Source of the DNA: Roseovarius gaetbuli
GTDB lineage: Bacteria; Pseudomonadota; Alphaproteobacteria; Rhodobacterales; Rhodobacteraceae
NCBI RefSeq assembly: GCF_900172365.1
Contig: NZ_FWFJ01000011.1
Location: forward strand, 32,815-96,814
DNA length: 64,000 nt
Direction: 5' to 3'
Shown: one piece after another, positions 27,652 to 35,812 of the stretch
Position numbering within the stretch: the stretch's first letter is position 1
Layout of the letters: each line of letters starts with the position of its first letter
Position numbers and translations under genes: made by a program
Notes under the pieces: generated by a model
The model's database searches: none
Told to the model about the DNA's origin: nothing
What the model saw: the letters and a program-made list of their open reading frames with translations, nothing else

Positions 27652-28428
27652 ATGACGCGCAAGACGATTCTTGTTGTTGATGACGATCCAAAGATCAGAA
27701 CCCTCCTGCGCAATGTTCTGGAGGGTGAAGGCCTCGGCGTGTGCGAGGCCATGAATGCCGAAGAGGCATTTGAGCAAATCAAGGCCTTTGCGCCCGACCT
27801 TGTCACGCTGGATATCAATCTTGGCGCCGACAACGGTATTGAAGTGGCGCGCGCGATCCGCGCCACGTCGCAGGTGCCGATCATCATGGTGAGTGGCAAA
27901 GACGATGTGATTGACCGCGTCGTCGGCCTGGAAATCGGTGCTGACGATTACATCACCAAACCGTTTCACACCCGCGAAGTGGTGGCCCGCGTGCGCAGCG
28001 TTCTGCGCCGAAGCAGTGGCCCCGCCGTATCGGACGACCCCGTTGACGCCGCACCTGTGACGGCACAGGGCGAGAGCGGCGGCAGGTATTGCTTTGACGG
28101 GATCACCGTTCTGGCGGATCGGCTTGAGGTGCTGGACAGGGATGGCACCGACTGTGGGCTGACGACGGGCGATTTCAAGCTGCTCAAGGTGTTTCTGGAA
28201 CGCCCGAAACGTGTCTTGTCGCGCGATCAGTTGATGGATCTGGTGGGCGGTATCGAATGGAGCCCGCTTGACCGCACCATCGACAATCAGGTCGCGCGCC
28301 TGCGCAAAAAGATCGAACGCGATCCGTCAGAACCCAAGCTGATCAAGACCGTGCGCGGTATCGGCTATACCTTTGTCGGCGATGTGGAGATCACTCAATC
28401 CTCGGATGGCGCAACCAAAAGCGCCTGA
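27652..28428 (+). CDS. OmpR/PhoB-type response regulator
   Basis: This 258-residue protein has a receiver domain (about 5-118: acidic pocket VVDDD, phospho-acceptor Asp in VTLDINLG, conserved Lys in YITKPF) and a C-terminal winged-helix DNA-binding domain (about 150-245, ending KTVRGIGYTFVG). It is encoded beside the FixK-like regulator and convergent with the FixL-like hybrid kinase, which it overlaps by 34 bp at the 3' end. Pairing with that kinase is plausible but not proved. Unlike classical FixJ it has an OmpR-type, not a LuxR-type, output domain. Confidence 0.92.
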   Translation: MTRKTILVVDDDPKIRTLLRNVLEGEGLGVCEAMNAEEAFEQIKAFAPDLVTLDINLGADNGIEVARAIRATSQVPIIMVSGKDDVIDRVVGLEIGADDYITKPFHTREVVARVRSVLRRSSGPAVSDDPVDAAPVTAQGESGGRYCFDGITVLADRLEVLDRDGTDCGLTTGDFKLLKVFLERPKRVLSRDQLMDLVGGIEWSPLDRTIDNQVARLRKKIERDPSEPKLIKTVRGIGYTFVGDVEITQSSDGATKSA

Positions 28429-29981
28429 AGCCGCTGCGCCAGATCGGCGTGATGGTAGGGCTTGTGCAGGATATTCTGGCTTTGCGAATGCTGCATTTTT
28501 GCGGTGACCACATCGCTTGCATAGCCGGATGTCAACAGGACCTTGATTGACGGAAATTCTGTTTGAACCTTTGCGGCAAGCTCGTATCCGCTCAGCTTGC
28601 CGGGCATCACGAGATCGGAAAACACGATATCCGCCTGCAAGCCCGCCTGTAGCCTTTCAAAGGCGGCATCGCCGGTCTCGGCCTCTTCGGTGTGATAGCC
28701 AAGCTTGCGGATGCGATCGACCGCAAGCTGGCGCACTTTGGGATTGTCCTCGACAACAAGCACGACCTGGTCATGACCATGTGGCAAGGCGCCCTCGCGC
28801 TGTTGAAAGACCTCGTCGCTCTCGGGGGCGGCACAAATGCCGGAGACCGGAAAATACAGCCCGAAACTCGTGCCGTGGCCGAGTTCGCTATAGAGCGTGA
28901 TATGGCCACCGGACTGGCGCACGAAGCCGTAAACCATGGACAGGCCAAGCCCGGTGCCGCCGCTTTCGGTCCTTGTGGTGAAAAAGGGTTCAAAGGCGCG
29001 TCGCTGGGCCTCGGGTGTCATGCCTTTGCCATTATCGCTTACCGAAAGGCGCACATATTCGCCGGACTCTATGTCGGTTTCCTGCGCCATATAAGTGTCG
29101 TCGATCGTGACGTTGGCAAGGGAAATCAGCAATTCGCCCTTTTGCCCCATGGCGTCGCGTGCATTCAGCGCAAGGTTGATCAGCGCCGCTTTCAATTCGA
29201 CCGGATCGACCATGACGGGTTTCAGATCCGCCGCGAAATCCGTTCTTATGCGATAGGCTGCACCAAGGGTGCGCTTGAGGAGGTTCAAGGCCACCTTGCA
29301 AAGGTCACGTAGGTTGGATTCCACCGGTTTGAGGTTGCTTTTACGCGCAAACACCATCAGCCGCGAAGTCAGATCGGCGCCAAGTTCGGCGGCATCCATC
29401 GCGTCGCGGATCAGCGGCGTCTGCTTGTCCGTTGGCCCGCGCATTTCCAGCAATTCGAGATTTCCGATCACAACCGTTAGCAGGTTGTTGAAATCATGGG
29501 CAATTCCCGCTGTCATCTGGCCGATGGCGTCAAGGCGTTGTGACCGGGAAAGGGCCGCCTGGGTCGCATGGCGATAGGTCAGGTCATGCATGATGCTGAC
29601 GAACATCGCGCCGCCCGCCGTCTCTGTTTCGCCAACGGAAATATGCAGGGGGAAAACGCTTGCGTCCTTGCGCTGACCTTTGATATCGCGGCCGGTGTCG
29701 ATGATATGTTTCTCGCTGGTCCGGGTGTAATGCGACATGAACCCGTCGTGCAGGCTGGCAAACGCTTCGGGCATCAGAAGGTTGATGGTTTGCCCGATCA
29801 TCTCGGTGATATCGTATCCAAACATCTGCGCTGCGGCCCGATTGGCACGCAGAATCACGCCCCGCGCGTCCGATATGATCATCGCGTCAACGGCGGCGTC
29901 CATGATTGCATTCAGCAATGCGCTGTCCTGGGCGGTGTTTTCCACGTTCTGTCCCGTCTTGTTTCCCAAGCGTGCCAACAT
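28395..29981 (-). CDS. FixL-like heme-PAS hybrid histidine kinase
   Basis: This 528-residue kinase has one PAS domain (about 22-140), a dimerisation/phosphotransfer domain with H162 in GIAHDFNN, a catalytic domain (N box LALNARDAMG, G boxes DNGKGM and GGTGLGLSM) and a C-terminal receiver (about 405-520, acceptor Asp in VFSDLVMPG). The PAS domain is FixL-like: H78 in S-L-H-D-G aligns with the heme ligand of FixL, H92 and R98 with its distal-pocket residues. No membrane segment is seen, so it would be a cytosolic oxygen or NO sensor. The start region has only a weak ribosome site. Confidence 0.9.
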   Translation of the reverse strand: MLARLGNKTGQNVENTAQDSALLNAIMDAAVDAMIISDARGVILRANRAAAQMFGYDITEMIGQTINLLMPEAFASLHDGFMSHYTRTSEKHIIDTGRDIKGQRKDASVFPLHISVGETETAGGAMFVSIMHDLTYRHATQAALSRSQRLDAIGQMTAGIAHDFNNLLTVVIGNLELLEMRGPTDKQTPLIRDAMDAAELGADLTSRLMVFARKSNLKPVESNLRDLCKVALNLLKRTLGAAYRIRTDFAADLKPVMVDPVELKAALINLALNARDAMGQKGELLISLANVTIDDTYMAQETDIESGEYVRLSVSDNGKGMTPEAQRRAFEPFFTTRTESGGTGLGLSMVYGFVRQSGGHITLYSELGHGTSFGLYFPVSGICAAPESDEVFQQREGALPHGHDQVVLVVEDNPKVRQLAVDRIRKLGYHTEEAETGDAAFERLQAGLQADIVFSDLVMPGKLSGYELAAKVQTEFPSIKVLLTSGYASDVVTAKMQHSQSQNILHKPYHHADLAQRLQALLVAPSED

Positions 29982-30005
29982 CTCGAGGTTTAACGCAAGT
30001 CACAA

Positions 30006-30019
30006 TTGATATTGCTCAA
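30006..30019 (+). promoter_or_regulatory. FNR/FixK-type box upstream of host-attachment-family gene
   Basis: TTGATATTGCTCAA matches TTGAT-N4-(A)TCAA with one mismatch. Its centre is about 63 bp before the ATG at 30076, placing a transcript start near 30054. It is only 25 bp from the divergent kinase start and probably does not activate that gene. Confidence 0.75.
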
Positions 30020-30075
30020 GGTCCGGGCGCCATCATCTGCGACAAAGGACGAAGATATAAATTCTGGAGTGTGAC

Positions 30076-30513
30076 ATGAAACCGATTGTGACTTGGGTAG
30101 TTTTGGCAGACGCGCGCAATGCCAGTGTCGTGGTCAATAGAGGGCCGGGCAAAGGGCTTGCCGTCTTGGAGGATAAGGCCTGGAGTGCTAAACCCGCGAC
30201 CGGGTTTTCATCCGAGGCCGGGGTTGGCCACAGCAGCGCCGGGCCGGGCATCAGCGCGGTCGATCAGGGTGACCCGCAAGAATACGCCGATCAGGTCTTC
30301 GCCAAGGAGATTGCCCGTGATCTTGAGGTCTCGCTTGCCAGAAAAGACTTTGACCGGCTCGTGATGGTATCAGGCCCGCATATGCTCGGGGTGATGCGCA
30401 AGGCGCTTACGCCGCCAGTGCGAGGCGTGATTGTGGGTGAAATCTCCAAGGATCTGTCGAATGTGCCGCTGGACAGCCTGCAAAGGCATCTGGACGACAT
30501 CATCGCCACCTAG
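30076..30513 (+). CDS. Host attachment family protein (PF10116-like)
   Basis: This 145-residue soluble protein matches the family named after a protein required for attachment to host cells: WVVLADARNASVVVNRGPGKGL at the N-terminus (landmark), a central Gly/Ser stretch and FAKEIARDLEVSLARKDFDRL. It is related to the archaeal-release-factor-like baeRF fold. In alphaproteobacteria it is often part of low-oxygen regulons, and an FNR/FixK box lies upstream here. The biochemical role is unknown; the name should not be taken as proof of host contact. Confidence 0.82.
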   Translation: MKPIVTWVVLADARNASVVVNRGPGKGLAVLEDKAWSAKPATGFSSEAGVGHSSAGPGISAVDQGDPQEYADQVFAKEIARDLEVSLARKDFDRLVMVSGPHMLGVMRKALTPPVRGVIVGEISKDLSNVPLDSLQRHLDDIIAT

Positions 30514-30548
30514 CTCGGCCCTGAAACGGTCGAGATGAATTCTGTGAT

Positions 30549-30572
30549 CGGGGGCTTTACGAGTGGCCCCCG
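30549..30572. terminator. Terminator-like hairpin between convergent genes
   Basis: CGGGGGC (30549-30555) pairs with GCCCCCG (30566-30572) in the 66-bp gap between the convergent host-attachment-family and quinone reductase-like genes. No T-run is present on either side. Confidence 0.5.
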
Positions 30573-30579
30573 AAAACGG

Positions 30580-31158
30580 TCAGCGGGCGCGCAGGCCAAG
30601 CTGTCTGGCCTTTGCCAGAAACCGGGTCTGCGCCCGTCCGTTTGGGTCTTCGGCATGGCCGAGGATGCTCCAGCGGACCGGGCGGATGCCGCAGAACTTT
30701 AGGATATTGCGATCAAGGCTGCGCAGGGAATGCGCGAAAAAGAACCATCGGTAAACGAAGCCCGGCATACCCATGGTCACGATCACCCGCGCCGATTTTC
30801 CGCGAAGTGCAGGATGCCATCCGTGCCGGTCCATCTCAAAGGCAAAGCCCTTGCGAAACACCTGTTCGATCCAGGCTTTCAGCAGGGCAGGAACATCCCC
30901 TATCCAGAGAGGGTAGACAAAGACCAGATGCTCTGCCGCCGAAATCGCGGCCTGCGCCGGGGCGCAGATAGGTGGCCAATCCGAGCCTTCCCACTCCGCC
31001 TGCGTGCGCAGAAAAGGCACATCCTGCTGGGCGATATCAATCACCGTCACGCGGTGGCCTGCGGCCTCGGCGCCGCTGCGATATTCCTCAGCTATCGCAT
31101 GGCGCAGATGAGTCTCCGAGGCGTCGGGATGGCCCTGGATGATCAGGATTTCAGTCAT
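30580..31158 (-). CDS. NAD(P)H:quinone reductase-like flavodoxin-fold protein
   Basis: This protein of about 192 residues has the flavodoxin-like fold of NQO/MdaB/KefF-type quinone reductases: an N-terminal ILIIQGHPDA strand-loop for flavin phosphate and an LVFVYPLWIGDVPALLKAWIEQVF segment (landmark) typical of the family. It should reduce quinones using NAD(P)H and FMN/FAD. The ATG at 31158 lies 4 bp after the S2P protease stop, so the two are co-transcribed behind the FNR-type box at 32357-32370. Confidence 0.84.
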   Translation of the reverse strand: MTEILIIQGHPDASETHLRHAIAEEYRSGAEAAGHRVTVIDIAQQDVPFLRTQAEWEGSDWPPICAPAQAAISAAEHLVFVYPLWIGDVPALLKAWIEQVFRKGFAFEMDRHGWHPALRGKSARVIVTMGMPGFVYRWFFFAHSLRSLDRNILKFCGIRPVRWSILGHAEDPNGRAQTRFLAKARQLGLRAR

Positions 31159-31162
31159 GACC

Positions 31163-32305
31163 TCAACCGCCCTTGGATGGATGGGCAAGCATTGCCGAGA
31201 GGTGGAGATAGGCCGTCAAATCCGACAGGGTGATCACCCCGAGCAAGGCGTGATTGTCTGTCACCAGAAACTTCCGCCGCCCGGTCTTGGCGATAAGCGA
31301 TATCAGATCCCTGATCGGCAGGTCAGAGCGCACCCTGGTTGACACGTCCAGCGTGGTGAAAACATCGCCGACGCGGGTGTCGGCCCAGTTTTCCCGGTCG
31401 ATCCCGGTAAGAACCGCCGTGTCGATATGACCAAGCAGAACGCGATCCTCGACCACCGGAACAAAGCTGATGCGGTGTTTCAACATGATCAGGTTGAACA
31501 TGTCGTTCAGCGTCATGTCCGGCCCGACAACAACCGGATCTCTGGTCATCAGGGCCTTGACGGTTTTGCCGTCAAAGGCGCTGCGCATCAATTGCGCCTG
31601 ATAGCTTCCTCTTGCGGCAAAAAGCACGAAACCGCCAATCAGGATATGCCAAAGCCCGGTCACCGTCGCGCCCTGAAAGAGCGCCAACAGGCCCAGGGCC
31701 ATCAGGGCATAGGCGAAAACCGCGCCTGATTTCGCCGCCAATTCGGTCGCGCGAAGGATGTCGCCGTTGCGATGCCACAGATAGGCGCGCAACACACGAC
31801 CGCCATCCAGCGGAAAGGCCGGGACAAGATTGAACAACGCCAGCACAAGGTTGATGACCGAAAGATAGGACAGAACCTCGATGATCGGTGCAGGCATCGA
31901 CGCCATCGCCACGACCCCGGCAAACACCCAAAAGCCAAAGGCCAGTGCAAAGCTCATCACCGGGCCGACCAGGGCCACCTGAAACTCCACGGCGGCGGTT
32001 TGGGGGTCGGATGCAAGCTCGGCCACGCCGCCGAAAAGAAAGAGGGTGATGCTTTTGATCTGCAACCCATAGCTTCGGGCCACCACCGAATGGGCCAGCT
32101 CATGCAGCAGGAGCGAGCCGAAAAAACACAGCATCGCGGCAATCGCCATGACCAGATAGACATCGCTTGTCTGCCCCGGAAGGACGTTTGGAAAATACTG
32201 GCGTGACAGGCTCCAGGTGATCAGCGCGGCAATCAATAGCCAGCTTGGATCAACCTTGATGTCAAACTTGTTGAGTGTGAATATCTTGACGGCGTTCTTG
32301 AACAT
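31163..32305 (-). CDS. Site-2 protease (M50) with CBS domain pair
   Basis: This intramembrane metalloprotease of about 380 residues has zinc ligands H68-E69-L-A-H72 and D167 in NLVPAFPLDGG, with about six membrane helices. Two CBS motifs follow (about 250-375), a combination found in archaeal and bacterial S2P proteins thought to sense adenylates. The ATG at 32305 has GAGGGG 5 bp upstream; the GTG at 32311 is too close to it. An FNR-type box at 32357-32370 lies 52 bp upstream. Its substrate is unknown. Confidence 0.9.
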   Translation of the reverse strand: MFKNAVKIFTLNKFDIKVDPSWLLIAALITWSLSRQYFPNVLPGQTSDVYLVMAIAAMLCFFGSLLLHELAHSVVARSYGLQIKSITLFLFGGVAELASDPQTAAVEFQVALVGPVMSFALAFGFWVFAGVVAMASMPAPIIEVLSYLSVINLVLALFNLVPAFPLDGGRVLRAYLWHRNGDILRATELAAKSGAVFAYALMALGLLALFQGATVTGLWHILIGGFVLFAARGSYQAQLMRSAFDGKTVKALMTRDPVVVGPDMTLNDMFNLIMLKHRISFVPVVEDRVLLGHIDTAVLTGIDRENWADTRVGDVFTTLDVSTRVRSDLPIRDLISLIAKTGRRKFLVTDNHALLGVITLSDLTAYLHLSAMLAHPSKGG

Positions 32306-32356
32306 GGCCACCCCTCATTTCTTGCTGCCAGTCTAGCGAGACGATGCGTCGATTTG

Positions 32357-32370
32357 TTGATCTTGCTCAA
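32357..32370 (-). promoter_or_regulatory. FNR/FixK-type box upstream of S2P protease operon
   Basis: TTGATCTTGCTCAA matches TTGAT-N4-(A)TCAA with one mismatch. A start site near 32322 would give a leader of about 17 nt to the protease ATG. Confidence 0.75.
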
Positions 32371-32427
32371 ACGGCGCAGTCTTTTTGTTGTGCCGGGGAA
32401 GAAGCGAATTTGCGCCTTGCGGCGGGT

Positions 32428-33192
32428 CTAGGGGCGGTCTTGGCTGGGCGGGATTTGCGTGCTGTGCTCAAGTTGATCGCCCGAACCCGCCGCCCCGAAC
32501 ACAAACAGAGGACAGCGCGCGACCTCAAGCACTTGACGCAGCTGATCCGGAGTGCGGACTGGCCCGTGCGCGAGGTCAAGCAGGACCGCCTGAACATTCA
32601 TGCGCGCCAGAGCCGCCAGTGCGCCGTCGAGGTCGGCAAAGGCATGTGACCGGGGTGTGGTATCGGATTGGCCACCGACCGAGAACAGGAGATGGTCGAC
32701 TGCCAGGGCGCTGGCCAGCTGATCGGAAAACGCCTCAAGCGCGTCATCCGCCACCGGCGCGGCCCTGAGCGAAATGATCTTGCCGCGCATCGGATGCACG
32801 CTTCGGTGCCCGACCACGACGATGTCCCACCCGGCAGAGGCCGTCAGGGCTTGCTGCACAAGATCGCCGATAGAATGCTCAAAGCTCCAGGCGGCACCGG
32901 CAGGCCCGGCAATCTCTGCGAGGGAGCGCTGAAAGGCCTTTGCATCGGCCTCAAGGACGGTGCGAAGCTGTGCCGGGCTTGGGGCGAAGACAAGCGTGCC
33001 GCTGGCCGACACAACCCGTTGATTTGGAATCTGACAGATGTTCAGCATGTCCCGGTCTTCGATCAACAGCCCGCCAAAGGCGACATTCACCCCCCCCGCC
33101 AATCGGCCGAGGATCTTGAGGGCGGCGGTTGCATCGGCAAAAGACCCGGCGCCAATCAGGATGCGGGTTTCGGCGCGCGGCGGGGTGGTCAC
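32428..33192 (-). CDS. Universal stress protein-like, tandem domain
   Basis: This 254-residue soluble protein has a Usp-like alternation of strands and helices (ILIGAGSFADATAALKIL at the N-terminus and DIVVVGHRSVHP centrally). The usual ATP-binding G-x2-G-x9-G(S/T) loop is not clear. The GTG start has GGAGGATAGG upstream and overlaps the Lon-like protease stop (GTGA), so the two are coupled. Context with low-oxygen stress genes supports a Usp role. Family assignment is moderate; it could be a divergent, non-nucleotide-binding member. Confidence 0.6.
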   Translation of the reverse strand: MTTPPRAETRILIGAGSFADATAALKILGRLAGGVNVAFGGLLIEDRDMLNICQIPNQRVVSASGTLVFAPSPAQLRTVLEADAKAFQRSLAEIAGPAGAAWSFEHSIGDLVQQALTASAGWDIVVVGHRSVHPMRGKIISLRAAPVADDALEAFSDQLASALAVDHLLFSVGGQSDTTPRSHAFADLDGALAALARMNVQAVLLDLAHGPVRTPDQLRQVLEVARCPLFVFGAAGSGDQLEHSTQIPPSQDRP

Positions 33193-35654
33193 GTCCTATC
33201 CTCCGGCTTTGGCGGGGCCGCGACATCCTTGACAAAGCGGCGTCGGGTCTCGGCAAAGGTCTTTAGCTGCGCCTCCACAAGCGCATTTATGCTGCCCTCG
33301 GGAAAGGCGCCGCTGCGTTTGCGTTTGCCGGCCACGCGCCCGGTCAGGGCCTCGATGCCTTCATCGATGGTCTTGATCGCAATCACCCTGAATTTACCGG
33401 CTCTTGCCGCCTCGACGACATCGCGGCGCAGCATCAGATGCTCGACATTCGCCGCCGGGATAAGAACGCCCTGATCGCCGGTCAGCCGCCGCGCCTTGCA
33501 GGTGTCAAAAAAACCTTCGATCTTTTCATTGACGCCGCCGATGGCCTGAACCTCGCCATTCTGGTTGACCGATCCGGTGACCGCAAACCCTTGCCGGATG
33601 GGCACGCCGGACAGGGCCGAGAGCAGCGCGTAAAGCTCGGCGGACGAGGCGCTATCGCCGTCGACACCGCCATAGCTTTGTTCAAACACAAGGCTGGCAT
33701 GCAGGGACATCGGCACGTCACGCGCATAGCGAGAGGCCAGGAAACCGCCAAGGATCAGCACGCCCTTTGAATGCAGCGGGCCACCCAGTTCAACCTCGCG
33801 CTCGATGTCGATCACCTTGCCGGCCCCCATCCTGACGCGCGCGGTGATACGCGACGGGCGGCCAAAGTAATGCTGGCCGGTGCCGACCACCGAGAGGCCG
33901 TTGACCTGTCCAACCACCGATCCGGCGGTGTCGATCAGGATGGTCTTGCGCGCGACCGCCTCTTGCAGGCGCTCCTGAATGCGCGAGGCGCGTCTGTCGG
34001 CCTGATTGATGGCCTGTGCAATATCGGCGTCGGTGATCTGCTCCTTGCCCGCTTGCCCGGCATAGTGATCCGCCTCGCGCATCACGTCCTTGAGCGCGCC
34101 AAGTTGCAGGGTGAATTTCGTGCTGTCATCGGCCAGCCGCACCGCCTGATCCAGAAGCGCCGCGACCGCCGCCGCGCTCATCGGGCGCAGGTTTTCCTGT
34201 TGGGCATAGCCCGCGACGACCCGCGCCATAAGGCGGGTGTTCTTGGCGGTTCTGGGCAGGTCATCCTCAAAATCGGCCTGAAGCTTGAACAGCTCGTTGA
34301 ACTCCGGGTCGAGCAGGCAAAGCAGCATGTGCAGGCGCCGGTCGCCGATCAGAACCACCCGAAGGTTGAGCGGGATCGGGTCCGGCTCAAGCGAGATGGT
34401 CGACACAAGGCCAAGCCGGTCGCTAAGCGAGGTGATCGAAATCGACTGGCTTTGCAGGCTGCGCTTGAGCGCCTCCCAGGCGTAGGGCTCGGACAAGAGG
34501 CGCACGGCGTCAAGCACGAGAAAGCCGCCATTCGCGCGGTGCAGGGCGCCGGGCTTGATCAGGGTGAAATTGGTCACCAGCGTGCCCATTTCCGAAATAT
34601 GCTCGATCCGGCCGGTCAGGTGATGCAGGGTTGGCAAGTCTTCGCTGACAACCGGCGCGGCGACGTCCTTTGAGACATCATGCGAGACCATGATGTTGAC
34701 GGCGTATCTGTCAAACTGTGGCTCAAGGTGGAATTTTCGGATCACTTCGGGGAAGGGGCCGTTGTTCTCCTCTTCCTTGGAGATCAGAAATAACTCGGCG
34801 TTCGAGATCATGTCCTTGCGGACATGTTCGAGATAGGTGCCGACCTCGGCAATTTTCCTGAACTGATCTGCGACCTCTTTGACCCGAAGCGACACGACCC
34901 GCTCGGCCAGCCCGGCATGCAACTCTTCGATCCGCTGGCGGTATTCCTTTTCAAGTTGCGGCCCATGACGAAGCACGTCGGCAAGCTGGTCTTGCAGCCG
35001 CTCCACCTTGGCGTCGATTTCTTCGCGTTCTTCTGGCGCGAGCGCCTCATAGACCTCGGGCTTTATCGGCTTGCCATCAATGATTGCGGCCAGCATGAAC
35101 CCCATCGGCGTGCGCAAGAGGGCGACACCGTCTTTCGCGGCACGCTCGGCAAATTCCGCAATCGGCTCTTCGTGTCTTTGCCCAAATTCCTCTTCAATGG
35201 CGCGGCGTTGGGTCTGATATTCCTCGGATTCAAACAGCGCCGGAATCTCGTTGGCCAGATCGTCGACCAGATCCTGCATGGCGGATTTCAAACGCGACGC
35301 CGAGCCCGCCGGAAGCTGCATGGCGTTGGGTTTGTGCGGCGCGTCGAAATTGTTGACATACACCCAATCCGAAGGGGCAGGGCGGTCAGCGGCCTGTTCG
35401 GAAATCAGCTTGGACACGGTTTCATGACGGCCCATGCCCATGCGGCCCAGAACGTAGATGTTGAAATCCTTATGCGCGATACGGGCCGCAAGGTTGATGG
35501 CGTCGATGGCGCGGTCCTGCCCGATCATGGTTTGCACGGACCGCAGATTGGCGGTGGTCTCAAAGCCAATGTCGCCCGGATCGCATTCCACTCGCAGCAC
35601 CTCGGGCGCGAGCCCTGTCGGGAGCAAATCTGCCTTGGGTTTCTTCTTTGCCAT
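33189..35654 (-). CDS. LonB/YcbZ-like ATP-dependent protease
   Basis: This protein of about 821 residues belongs to the Lon-related group with an N-terminal AAA_32-type ATPase and a C-terminal Lon protease domain. The catalytic dyad is S668 (DGDSAS) and K711 (GVNEKIEG), 43 residues apart as in E. coli Lon. The P-loop-like segment reads VLGRMGMGRHE, without the usual Lys-Ser/Thr, so nucleotide use may differ. The ATG at 35654 has GAGG 8 bp upstream. A perfect FNR box (35770-35783) lies upstream and a Usp-like gene is coupled downstream. Confidence 0.88.
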   Translation of the reverse strand: MAKKKPKADLLPTGLAPEVLRVECDPGDIGFETTANLRSVQTMIGQDRAIDAINLAARIAHKDFNIYVLGRMGMGRHETVSKLISEQAADRPAPSDWVYVNNFDAPHKPNAMQLPAGSASRLKSAMQDLVDDLANEIPALFESEEYQTQRRAIEEEFGQRHEEPIAEFAERAAKDGVALLRTPMGFMLAAIIDGKPIKPEVYEALAPEEREEIDAKVERLQDQLADVLRHGPQLEKEYRQRIEELHAGLAERVVSLRVKEVADQFRKIAEVGTYLEHVRKDMISNAELFLISKEEENNGPFPEVIRKFHLEPQFDRYAVNIMVSHDVSKDVAAPVVSEDLPTLHHLTGRIEHISEMGTLVTNFTLIKPGALHRANGGFLVLDAVRLLSEPYAWEALKRSLQSQSISITSLSDRLGLVSTISLEPDPIPLNLRVVLIGDRRLHMLLCLLDPEFNELFKLQADFEDDLPRTAKNTRLMARVVAGYAQQENLRPMSAAAVAALLDQAVRLADDSTKFTLQLGALKDVMREADHYAGQAGKEQITDADIAQAINQADRRASRIQERLQEAVARKTILIDTAGSVVGQVNGLSVVGTGQHYFGRPSRITARVRMGAGKVIDIEREVELGGPLHSKGVLILGGFLASRYARDVPMSLHASLVFEQSYGGVDGDSASSAELYALLSALSGVPIRQGFAVTGSVNQNGEVQAIGGVNEKIEGFFDTCKARRLTGDQGVLIPAANVEHLMLRRDVVEAARAGKFRVIAIKTIDEGIEALTGRVAGKRKRSGAFPEGSINALVEAQLKTFAETRRRFVKDVAAPPKPEDRT

Positions 35655-35769
35655 GATGAGGGCCTCTGATCTCAGGCGTCTGTTGCCCCTCGCCAAAATG
35701 GGGTGCGATCTGACGGGCTTGCGCCCTTCCGCGAGACCTTTTGTGTGACATGGATCGCGCCGCAGACCC

Positions 35770-35783
35770 TTGATGTTGATCAA
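35770..35783 (-). promoter_or_regulatory. Perfect FNR/FixK box upstream of Lon-like gene
   Basis: TTGATGTTGATCAA is an exact TTGAT-N4-ATCAA inverted repeat, centred about 122 bp before the Lon-like ATG; a start near 35735 would leave a leader of about 80 nt. Confidence 0.85.
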
Positions 35784-35812
35784 TCAGGCCGGATTTCGAT
35801 CTTTGCGGATGA

